From Chytridium lagenaria (taxonomy: Eukaryota > Chytridiomycota > Chytridiomycetes > Chytridiales > Chytridiaceae), in contig JAHLKC010000070.1 in the NCBI GenBank assembly GCA_025449115.1, forward strand, positions 62,001 to 126,000: a DNA stretch of 64,000 nt, written 5' to 3'. The position numbers and the translations under genes are program-made. This document shows, piece after piece, positions 1 through 9,737 of the stretch. The notes beneath the pieces are model-generated. The model was not told the DNA's origin and ran no database searches. It was given only the letters and a program-made list of their open reading frames with translations. Position 1 is the first letter of the stretch. Every line of letters starts with the position of its first letter.

Positions 1-36
1 TCTCTCTATAACAACTGAGTCTTCTTGTTACAAAAT

Positions 37-897
37 ACAAAATGCCTTCTTACAAGATCTCTTTGGCCGCTATCGTCCTCTTCCTCAGCAAACGCCGCAG
101 ACAGCTTCGTCCTCGTCTCTCCCACCAAGCAGTCAGTGTATGTGGGGTATTCAGGTAGGTGTAGTAGTAGTTGTACGTAAATCCCTGGTCTTGGCCAGGA
201 ATCACAACCAAAGCCTCCGCTGGCCGCGCCTCCATCGACAACTTCGATCTTCTCCCAAGCTACATCAACCACAACCACATATGTAGTCGACGGTGGACTA
301 CTCAATTTCGACAAACTATCTTAAATCCACACCCTCTTGACGCATTACGGTCAGACACAATCCGTCAGCAATGAAAACTTATTGATTTCCATGAATGCAA
401 GAGCTTTGATGTGGCACATGCTGGTCGATATGCTCCACGTTCTCTCCATTCGCAAACCTTGAGCCAAGTCTTGCAGTGATTCCATCGTCATTGGTCCCAT
501 ATTGATCACAAAGATCCCGCGCGTTCTTCCGTTTCATCCATCGTCAACTGTTAACACTACATCTACTCGCGTGAACTCTATTTTCTCATCGGTCTCTTCA
601 ACCACAACCACCGGCCGGTGTGGCCACTATCATCTTCGATTGAGCACCGCCACCATCCATGATGATCGTTCCACTGTCATTGCTTTCGCTACCATAATTA
701 CGTCTTCTCTCAACACCAGCACCGGCGCAACCTGGGCACATTAATCCACCTCCACCATCGTATCTGTCGCTTCAACAACTTATGCACAATCTCTACCGCT
801 TCCTCCTGCAGATCAATCAAAGCTCCCGCGATTAAGTCGGAAGATAAGAACCTTCTGCAGTCGGGTGCTTCTAACCTTCAAGATAACTTCATGCTCA
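37..897 (+). pseudogene. Remnant of a Ser/Thr-rich secreted protein
   Basis: An ATG at 42 opens a typical signal peptide (MPSYKISLAAIVLFL). After a one-base frame change, the reading continues as ANAADSFVLVSPTKQSVYVG. Further right, scattered stretches in different forward frames encode Ser/Thr-rich sequence (STTSIFSQATSTTTTYVVDG near 237-300, and a Ser/Thr-rich stretch near 502-740). No single frame stays open and no clear splice sites rescue it. I read it as a frame-broken gene for a secreted or wall-associated mucin-like protein. It could be a decayed gene or a real one hurt by sequencing indels. No family recognised. Confidence 0.35.
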
Positions 898-1394
898 TGA
901 CGTCCAACGCCTTATGATGCTGATTGATAGTATAATAAAAAACACTTCGGTCTTTACTCTGATATGCCGTTTGCCGCTTTAAGATATATAGCGTGCTGTT
1001 TGAGGGTTTGTCAAACTTCAATAAAGAAAGCAATACAGCGACAAAGGAAAGTGACGAATAGTAGAGAGTAGAGTAGACCATTGTGTTTATGGGGTTATTA
1101 GTGATTAATATTCGAGCATTAAAGTTGTTAAGTATATAAAATATAAGATTCGCTTAAAATACCTTATAAAAGGCTTTTTTAGACTTCCCGTAAGCTTTTC
1201 TTTCGCCGTTTCTTCCATTCTGTAAACTTTGCGGTTTAATGAAGACATATGTAACGTTTGCAATGATATCTGACGAGTTTTTACTGGGAATGCCGAATAA
1301 ATACAAATGCGTAAAGCAAATTGTGAATGACCATAAATTCAGATGCAAAGGGATATAATAGAAATATTTAGAAAATACTTAATCAACAGCGCGC
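898..1394. other. Intergenic, AT-rich
   Basis: About 500 nt of AT-rich sequence. A short reverse-strand reading from 1081 begins with a hydrophobic signal-like stretch (MVYSTLYYSSLSFVAVLLSL) but then loses protein-like composition. I do not call a gene. Confidence 0.4.
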
Positions 1395-1437
1395 TCAAAA
1401 AAAAAAAGAAGTACTGAAAAGTAAACAGTTGACAAAA

Positions 1438-2037
1438 TTATAGACTAAAAAAAGGCCAGACAAGGAGATTAAGCAACTGTTCCAAGGACCCAAGCACAAC
1501 CCAGCCACCGCAACTCCCACCAAAACCGTTCCCCAAGGCCCCAACCCGGTCGCCAACGCCGACGACGATTTTGTCGAAGTGGTCACGGCCGCAACCTTTG
1601 CCGAAGTCGTCGCCGTCGGCTGAAGCGCCGTGCTCAACAATGGCGCAATGACACTCGCTCCATTCAAAAAGTGTTAAGCACATTCACAAGGATAACCGAT
1701 GACGCAGCGTTACAAGCGAGTTTCACCAGATGTCTGACGTGCTTGTGGACGAGCAGCCGCGGAGACAGGTAGTGAGCGAGTTGACTTGGGTGGAGTCAGA
1801 GCAGATTGAGGGGGAGGAGTTGGAATTGAGGGAGTTGAGAATGTTAGGGACTTGAGCCTTTAAAGTATTAGTTTGTTTGTTTGGGAGGATAAATGCTTAC
1901 AAGACAGGAGATGCCCGCAGCTGTCGGGGATTGTTAGGCCGATGCCGGAGAGAATAGAGGGAGGGGCTGTGGTTGTTTGGGCGATGGCGGAAGCGATCAG
2001 GAAAGTTGTGATGGAGAAGATGGCAATGGATCGCATG
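1438..2037 (-). pseudogene. CFEM-like small secreted cysteine-rich protein, frame-broken
   Basis: Read on the minus strand from an ATG at about 2037, the product starts with a signal peptide (MRSIAIFSITTFLIASAIAQ). A cysteine pattern follows (IPDSC-x-ISCL, then SICSDSTQVNSLTTCLRGC, then LACNAAS) that resembles a CFEM or related eight-cysteine fungal extracellular module. A Ser/Thr/Ala-rich linker and a hydrophobic tail (GTVLVGVAVAGL) suggest a GPI-anchor signal. A 43-nt intron starting GTAAGC with branch CTAATAC fits between the second cysteine pair and the AQVPNIL segment. At least three single-base frame breaks (at the GGG in exon 1, after TSDI, and in a T-run before NGASVIAP) interrupt it. 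Either a pseudogene or an intact gene with sequencing indels. The CFEM assignment rests on cysteine spacing only. Confidence 0.45.
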
Positions 2038-2298
2038 CTTGTGATGGTTTGTTAAATTAGCGGTGAAGTTCAGGTGTTGAAGGATGTGTTTTGGTGGAGG
2101 GAAGATTTATTATGAACAGGGTTTAGAATGGGACAACCTTGAAAAAAGTCGTCCGAAACCCCTCCCAAAAATAAATTGGGGCGTAAAAAAAAGGGTTTTT
2201 ACAGAGATGTTGTTTCGCGTCTCCTCAACTAACCTTACTGAATCTAAGAATCATATCACGCTTCGTAGGCATTTAAATATTTCCTCTCTGATCCTGGG

Positions 2299-2374
2299 AA
2301 CCGGCTACGCATCCCCCATCTGTTCGTCGCGCGTCTCCCATCGACGTATGACCGCTTGCAAGGCGTAGCCGGTT
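2299..2374. repeat. 12-bp perfect inverted repeat upstream of the 2420 ORF
   Basis: AACCGGCTACGC at 2299-2310 is matched exactly by its reverse complement at 2363-2374, with 52 nt between. It lies 46 nt before the ATG at 2420. It could be a 5'-UTR hairpin or a protein-binding dyad. Function is not evident. Confidence 0.5.
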
Positions 2375-2419
2375 TCTAATTAAAAACATACTCCATACTT
2401 TAATCATGGACGGCCCAGA

Positions 2420-3265
2420 ATGTCTTCTCTCAATTCCAAATCATCTCATCAATCCTCCACATCTCTTTTCATCCTTGGCGTCATTGTAATGCCGTCCTAC
2501 GCGCTTCTCCTTTCCCTATCCCATTATGTAACCTTCAACGTTGGATGGAACGAAATTGCAATGATATGTGCAGGCGGAACGTCTGTGGTTGGTGTTCTGG
2601 CGGCATTGAGTGAGGGTGGACGACGTGGAGCCAAAAATGTGGGGGTTGCGTGTGGATGTGGGATTTTAGCATGTGCATGGGAAGGGTTGGAGGGGTTTGT
2701 GAGGTCTTTTGGAAAAGGACGAGGGAGCTGTGGGGGAGCTTTGGCTTTGATAGGGATTGCTGTAAGTTTGATGGTGATGTTACAGAAGACTTATATATAG
2801 TTTGTGGGTATGGCAATAATGACGAATATATGGGAACCGCATAGTATAAATTTGGGTTTGTATGCATGATTTAAGTCTTGAAGTTTTATATGTCAAAATA
2901 AGATCATAAATGGTATTTGATTCGTAATATTGCTAACTGGTTGTAGTGGAATACGTTTATGGTACCCATGTCTGGCTTTGGAAGTTACCTGGCGCGTTCA
3001 TCCGACACGTGTTTTTACCCAAACGACTTGCTTTGGAATGGCTTGATGGTTTAAGTGACGTTGAAGTGACGGCGATAGTTGGAGGTGTAATCGTTTCAAT
3101 CATGATGTGTAAGTAGATAGTCTCGACGATTAATTAACGCGCATAGTGAATATGCCGAGTGAAGTGGGTGCTTATGGGATTTTGGCATTATGGGGTTGGT
3201 GTGGGGTGCACTCGTTGATGTTTCTAGCGATACTGGATGAGATGGAAGAGGATCTGATGTATTAA
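2420..3265 (+). CDS. Small multi-pass membrane protein of unknown function
   Basis: The first exon begins at 2420 (MSSLNSKSSHQSSTSLFILG) and encodes about four hydrophobic segments up to near 2800. A later exon around 2943-3106 (VVVEYVYGTHVWLWKLPG..., AIVGGVIVSIMM) ends at a GTAAGT donor. It joins across a 38-nt intron (branch TTAATTAAC) to a last exon reading LNMPSEVGAYGILALWGWCG...MEEDLMY, stop near 3265. The join between the first part and 2943 is not exact: a plausible acceptor (GCTAACTGGTTGTAG) is present, but the phase does not close with any clear donor. Roughly 220-240 residues with five or six membrane helices are expected. I do not recognise the family. Confidence 0.45.
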
Positions 3266-3529
3266 TTTGAGAGTTACTTGTGTGTTGAAGGCATTTCATG
3301 GACACTCAAATATATAAGATACGAAAATAAATATGAATAAAGTCTTGATCAGCACGCGTTCCCAAATCCTTATCTACTTCAGAGCGGATTCAATTTGATA
3401 AAGCAACCAAAAATCTATTGGTAATGCATAAAAGTAAATAGATGGACATGTGTATATATCCACAACATTTAAACGAGGTTTCTTAAGCGAAAAAAAAGAA
3501 GTGATGAAAGAAATGTATCCATTCACCGA

Positions 3530-5557
3530 TCACCGAACCCTCCTCCTCTGCCTTCCCGCCCAGTACCCCAAAGCAATCGACAAGCTAACCGTCACCGCCC
3601 TCCTCAAAATCCTCGTATGCGGGTCCTCATCTGTCTTCTGTTTCAAAAGCCCCGCAAGCCGTTCAAGCCACCGTACTTTCTGTGCATTTGAGTCAAAATG
3701 TACATGTTTCTTGAGCTCTTCCTTGGCTTCAGGCTCCTCAACAGAAGGTTCGGGAGCAACCACCACCTCCTTCACAACAACTTCAGTCTGAACGACCTGC
3801 TCTTTGACTTTAATGGCTTCTTTTCTAACGACGGTGGGGGCAGCGTTGTGGGCTGAACCTTTCATGAAAACGCTGTAATAGTTTTGTTGAACAGGGGTGA
3901 GGGAATTGGGGGCGCGAGCTTGTTGGTGTGCACTTTCAAGGAATCTATGGCGGTGCTCTGCAGGGAGATCTCCGTACGCCTGCAAACGTGCAGCCCGTTA
4001 GAAACCACAAAAATCATGCATTCTTGGAAAAAAAGGAATGAAAGAAAGAATCAACGCTCACCTCAAACATTGCCTTAATAAAGTCAACAACAGGGACAGG
4101 GAACCATCTTTTAGGGAAGAACCCTGTAAACCATCCAATGTGCCCGCCACGTAACGTTATCGCCAGAATAATATTCGGGTTCGCTTTAGCCTCATAAACA
4201 GGAATAGTCCTGTGTGAAGCGATAGGATCATCCAGGGCAGATAAAAACAATGTCGGGATCCTGATATCGGGAATGTATTGCGCCGACGACCCCATCCGAT
4301 AATACTCGTGAACGGTACGGAACCCAAACGCGCGACGAGTCACTGCATCATCAAATTCAGTGAGACTCTTTGCGGAATAAATCTCAACGGGGTCAAATGG
4401 GCTTTTCTCGCCGTGAAGCATGTGCTGATGTCTATGAGTGTGTGAGTATGGAAGAAGGGATGTGAGGGGAGTACCTTTTAAAAACACCGATGAGACCTTG
4501 AGTCATTTTGTAAGAATAAATTGTTCGGCCAATCCAGGTGCTATGAAGCGCATGAGAGCCTTGAAGAAGATCGAAAGGGTTGGCGATAGGAATGCAAGCG
4601 ATAAAGGGGGACTTGATCCCATCTTCTCCAACAAACTACGCAGAGTTAATATCCCACCTTAAACCAGCTAACCAAACCTTTGTCAATATATTTGCACCCA
4701 AAGAAAATCCAACCGCAATAAGCGGAGCATGAGGTAATTTCCTCTGAATGAATTTCGTTGCATGTCGAATATCCTCTGTGTAAGCCCCAGAATACAACTG
4801 CGAAGACTTAAGCTCCGTATCAGCGCATCCTCTGAAGTTACAAACAACGGAACGGTATCCATTGTTTGATATTTCTTCAACGAGATCCTGGACGTAGGTT
4901 TCGTGAGAACCACCCGTGAGACCGTGAAGAATTACGACAATAGGGGTTTTGTTGTCGGGGTTGAAATCGATTTTTGGCGACCAGTCCATCGAGATGATAC
5001 CACCATCAGGCATTGTCAAGATGTCGCTGTCGAAAAAGTCAGAGAAGGTGAGAAGAGGGCGATACCGTACCGTTCGTATTTCACCTTATTGTATTTAAAA
5101 CCTCCCATGATCGAGGCATACATGGTTTGAAGCTACAAAAACAAAACAATAGAGAGTTAACCCATACATTCCAACTACCAAATCACGCCAACAGCCAAAC
5201 AAGACTCACATCCCCATTCCAGATAAAGAACGACGGGTAAAATACTCCATTGACGAGTTTCTTGCACTTGTCTTTGACAAACTGATCCAACGGCACCTTA
5301 CACACGACTTGATGGTCTTTATCAAACACAGCAATAGGGTTCGTTTCCTTTGCGTGAGTGATCTGAACAGGGGATGGACAAAATTCCATGTATAAAATCA
5401 CGACCGTGATGAGGGTGACAACAGCCAGAGGAAACCACGCTGGAAGACCATTTGTGACGGCTATGACTTGAACGTCTCGAAGGAAAGAGGAGACCTGGTC
5501 TGGGAGGAGGGCCGAGGCGTTGGAGAGGATGGTGGCGGTGAATGTAGCCCCCGTCAT
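3530..5557 (-). CDS. Alpha/beta hydrolase, EHT1/YheT (ABHD1/3) family
   Basis: Six exons (5557-5210, 5132-5071, 5026-4678, 4635-4475, 4431-4062, 3979-3530) sum to 1,740 nt and read without interruption as 579 residues. The family (yeast Eht1/Eeb1, animal ABHD1/3, bacterial YheT) hydrolyses or transfers medium-chain acyl esters or phospholipid acyl chains. Visible features are an N-terminal membrane helix (AWFPLAVVTLITVVILYM), the family entry motif MPDGGIISMDW, the oxyanion region HGLTGGSHE, the nucleophile elbow GFSLGAN, the acid in LSALDDP and the histidine in RGGHIGW, so the triad is complete. Unusual is a C-terminal extension of about 150 residues ending in a second hydrophobic helix (AVTVSLSIALGYWAG) and an Arg-rich tail. 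An upstream in-frame ATG at 5656 exists but adds low-complexity sequence, so 5557 is preferred. The introns are 42-82 nt with good splice signals. Confidence 0.9.
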
Positions 5558-5718
5558 CTGATGATTGATGATGGGTATCGAAGGGAAGAAGAGTTGCGTT
5601 GAGGGATGCAAGTGTTTTTTCCAGCCCAACAGTCTTTTTTTTTTTTTTGTTGGCAATTTGATTCACGGCACAACCAAAAGGCCGAAAAATTCGAGGCCCA
5701 CGGCCACAGTAGTCCTTA

Positions 5719-5726
5719 TGACGTCA
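5719..5726. promoter_or_regulatory. Palindromic CRE-like site TGACGTCA
   Basis: A perfect 8-bp CRE/ATF palindrome lies about 160 nt upstream of the hydrolase start codon. Fungal bZIP factors bind this sequence, but one copy of an 8-mer can occur by chance. Confidence 0.25.
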
Positions 5727-6072
5727 GGCTTAGAACACCCCGAAACTGCTTTTGAGAAAATTGCGCAAGTTCTTGGACGCGTGCAGCGTGGAAAACCTTT
5801 TCTGCAGGGAAAGGCACATAGGCTCAGAGGACTCGGTCTTATACACAGTAATATTCGATCAAGTTCGAAACGGAAGCTCTAGTCATTCTAATAGTAAACC
5901 TGTTTAGAAAATATCCTTCATAGACAGTATAACCAATATCCCTCTCCATTCTTTTATTGCAAGTGGAGAAAAAAAGACAACTTCACCATAACCCACAAAA
6001 GAAGCCAAATAGGAGGCAATAACAACATAAGGAGTATTTTAACCAAACAGCAACCCTATCGACTTAGTGGCT

Positions 6073-8763
6073 TCAAAGCTTTGAAGTAATGCTCTTGATA
6101 ACCTCAAGCACCAAACCAACTCCAAACCCAGATCCACGGCCATCAGGGTTTGTAGAGGGGAACGCCATATCAACCTAATAAAGAAAAGGGGAAAGGTGAT
6201 TATGGTTAAAGAAATGGAAAGCGTGGAGAGAAAGAGAAAAGACTCACGTGTGCCCAAAGACCTTCACCACCCTCCTTCCACTTTTCCTCAGGAACCATAT
6301 GCGCCTGAATGAACAAGCCAGCAGATGAAGAACCAGCATCCATACGCTCCTTGACGGAGTTTTTCATATCGGCAACCTCGCTAAAAAAGATCATTAATCA
6401 GCAAAACGGTCGACAAAAGTTTAAGGCCTAACCTGTCAAATTGCTTGGCAATACCGTGGAACTCGGGGGCGTACACAAGGGGGAAGGTCAAGTCACCCGA
6501 GGCCCTTCCGGCGTCAAGAACAATTTGCTCAAATTCACCGCTGTTAGAAAGAACTCCAGCATGACGACGACCAGTAGCGAACGCTTGGGCACCGGTGAGG
6601 GTGGCCATGTCGATGACGTAGTCGGGAGAGAGGTGTTTGGTAGCGTGGCAGATACCATCAGCGAGGACAAGACGACCCTCAGCATCTGTAAAGTAGGTAG
6701 GAATAGTCAGATGAGTGGAAGCGAACCGGTAATATTAGAAAAAGAAAACAAATAACATAAATGTTTGAGTTGAGAAAAAAAAGTATATACCAGTGTTGTT
6801 AATCTCCACAGTCTTTCCAGAGTATCCCTTCAACACATCATCGTTCCTGTAACTCCTCTCCCGAGCGTGTTCTCCGCAACACAGAGCACAGCATGGAGTG
6901 CAAGCTTACCACCACCACTTCCACCAAGAACAGCCGCAATGAACGCTCCCAAAAGACCGGCAGATCCAGCCATATCCGTCTTCATGGTGCACATGCCGGA
7001 GGTGGGCTTAAGAGAAAGACCTCCAGTGTCGAAAACAATACCTTTGCCAACAAGCGCAAGAGTCTTGGAAGCGGCGGCGGGAACATGGCTGAGGATGATG
7101 AGAACTGGAGGGTGCTCAGAGGCTTTGCCGACACCGTAGATAAGGCCGTAACTATATACAATGTGCGTTAGACAAGACTTTGCGAATGACCAAGCAAACT
7201 TAATAAATATTCGCGTACCCCTTCTGGTTAAGCTCTTCACCACGGATGAACTCAAGCTTAACACCAAGGGCTTCAAGCTTCTCCTTGTGGATGGCCTTGA
7301 CCCTGTCAACATAAGAGTCGGTGTGGAGCTCGTTGGGAGGGGTGTCAGTGAGGGAGCCGGCAAAGCGAGTTGCATCGACGGCGATCTGGAGCTTCTCAAG
7401 GTCAACGGAAGATCCATCAGCGGTGACAATGTGAAGACGGACGGTGCGGGGAGCCTGGAACTTTTCGTCGCTCTTACGAGTGAAAAGGGGAAGAGCGCGG
7501 GCAGCAGAGAGGCCTGATAGAAAGAAATTTCCGAAAACAAGGAGGGATGTGAAGAGATTAGTATCTTTAAAAAGATGTTCGGTGATGATATAAAAACTTA
7601 CAGCAGGAAGAGCGTGCTCATTGCCCTTAACCCTCAAAACGATAACGGCATCACCAGTTTTGCCAACAGCCTTTTTGACCGCGTCGAGGATGGCGTCACC
7701 GCGGACAACACCCATGTACCTTCCAGAGGCCTCGGGGACGGTAGCCACGGTGACCGAAGTGAAGGGGTAGGTGGGCTCGCCCTTACCATCGGAGGCGGGC
7801 TTGGGCTGGCCTCCAGGGGTGGGGACAACGACGGTGACAGACGACTCTGAACCTTTGAAGATAGGATCCGTAATAGAGGCAGCAAGGTCGGTGATGGAGG
7901 TGAGTGCCTGGCTGACAGCAGGTGAGGTCTGGACATTGAAAATCGGGAAATTTGTTTTAGGTTTCAAGGTTTTACCGATACAGGCCAATATATAAGTAAT
8001 AAAATGAATGGAGCTGGGCAGAAAAGGGACCGAACGAAGTACGAGATGCAAAAGGGTTGAATACGAGTAATGGAACAGAAGGGATAATGGGAAGAAAGGA
8101 GGACCAAAAAATGCTGAAATTACAAATCAAGAGAGAACAAACCTTGGGGTCGAGAAGCTTCTTCTCTCCAATGACGGCGAATGCCTTGGTGTCAGGAGAG
8201 ATCTTGATGTCAGATTCTGGAATAAGAATGAGACGGGAGGCGATTGTTGGTGAGTACGGTTCGATAGGAGCGGTAGATGACGAAGTGGCCAAGCATCGTT
8301 GGAATAAGGGACGGAATGGAGAGCAAGCGAGTGAGTTTTTTAAAGAGCGAGAATGAATGAACGCGGGAGAGTTTGATGAAGATACAGGCTCCAAGTACGG
8401 AGAGATGGAATTCGTGCTGTAAGGACGCATGGCGATCTGCATGCGTGAAGCTACAATCCCTTGAACACCTCGCCCAGACCATGTAGCAACAGTGGCGGCA
8501 TTCAAAGAGGAAGGCGAGATATGATGAGCTCTTTGAGAGGAGGCCCATGAGGTGGTTGCCAACAGCCTTGATGAGCCGCCAGATACCCTCCCCCCTCCCA
8601 TCATCGACCTCCTGCTACCAAGCATCATGGTTGCTGTTGCTGCTGCTGTTGTTCTCCTTGTAAAAGCGTAGGAGGATGTGGATGTGGATGTGAAGGGAAG
8701 GAGAAGCATCTGCTTACCTGGGGCGAGGATGAGGATGTTTTGGGAGGGGTTGAGGGCTGTCAT
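6073..8763 (-). CDS. Leucine aminopeptidase (M17 family), probably mitochondrial
   Basis: Seven exons are visible: 8763-8143, 7928-7602, 7513-7219, 7151-6791, 6685-6433, 6380-6248, 6174-6073. M17 enzymes are di-metal, usually hexameric aminopeptidases that trim N-terminal residues. Diagnostic motifs are GKGIVFDTGGLSLKP (metal and catalytic Lys), MKTDMAGSAG, the split NTDAEGRLVLADG signature across exons 4/5, and the conserved ATLTGAQ. The end WAHVDMAF...ITSKL is family-typical. The N-terminus is about 200 residues longer than the catalytic fold needs. It is rich in Ser, Arg and Ala and contains RCLATSSS, as in fungal mitochondrial presequences. Two single-base phase errors are present: at the exon 2/3 junction, and inside exon 4 between ENTLG and RSYRNDDVLKGYSG. 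Because all catalytic motifs survive, I favour sequencing indels over gene loss. Confidence 0.88.
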
Positions 8764-8891
8764 GATGGGCAGTAGGAGGCTAGCTAGTAAGGGGATAGAA
8801 GAAGAGAAGCAAAAAGAAAAGGAGAACGGAATTGAAATGCGCGTTGTGGTTCCGATGTCGCAAAGGGGATATTTAACTTCTTGTGTCTAAA

Positions 8892-9737
8892 AATGTCAAG
8901 GAAAATGTCAAATATTCTTGTAAGAAAAAAATCGGGGAATATCTCACGTGTATCATCATATCATGATTATGAAGTATTCACAAATTGACGAGAGAGAATA
9001 TATGGACTATCGGCCACAGGTACCGATGGGCTATGGCATATGATCTATCATCTTGAGATATAATAAAATACGGGCGACTCTCTTTGTGTCCTAAAATCGG
9101 AGATGCGTCCATTGTAAAATTGTATCAAAACAAACCAAAATACTGATTACTTGTTTACAAATGAGGATAAAAGCGATTAAAGTTTAGTCACTTTTGCATT
9201 AATGCGAAAAAGATTGAATAGACAGGTCTTCAAATCACTCACTTTTATTATGTGTTGAAGGCGACTAAATTTTAGACGTTTTTTTTTTAACTTTACTAAA
9301 TTTCACTTTATTATTAACACAGTGGATAAAATGACAAAAATCAGTCGCTCTGACGCGAACATGTATTTCACACACTACCTTAAGAGGAAGAGAAAGGTTA
9401 GAGTGCAGTAGCCTTGACATCCTCTTTAACTATAATCTGACCCAATTCATCATGGTTTCGTCTCTTTTTTGTCCAAAAAACGCGGCAAAGAACGAGGATA
9501 GCAAGAATATTCGATATATTCCGCGTCTTTTTAAAGGGGTAGAATATGGACTAAATTCAGAAAGTCATTTTTACCCAGAGTCCTCATTAGTACAGCCAGG
9601 AAGCATTTATCTCCCTAAAAGCATCATTTGCTTTAAATAATTTCAGCGAAAAAAGTCAAAAAAATGCTGCATGGGAGAAAAAAAAAGACACCTGAATTCT
9701 GGAGGCTGACAATCATCAAAATTATATTTCCAATAAA
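8892..9737. other. Intergenic region between divergent genes
   Basis: AT-rich sequence with T- and A-runs between the aminopeptidase (minus) and the disordered-protein gene (plus); it should hold both promoters. An open stretch at 9452-9640 has no protein-like features. No RNA gene or repeat seen. Confidence 0.5.

Noticed and set aside
5565..5882. Forward open frame of 105 codons at the hydrolase promoter
   Set aside because: It overlaps the 5' end and upstream region of the hydrolase gene, includes a Phe run from a T-tract and has no domain-like pattern.
9452..9640. 62-codon forward open frame between the aminopeptidase and the disordered-protein gene
   Set aside because: It is short, isolated, AT-rich and shows no signal peptide, helix or motif.
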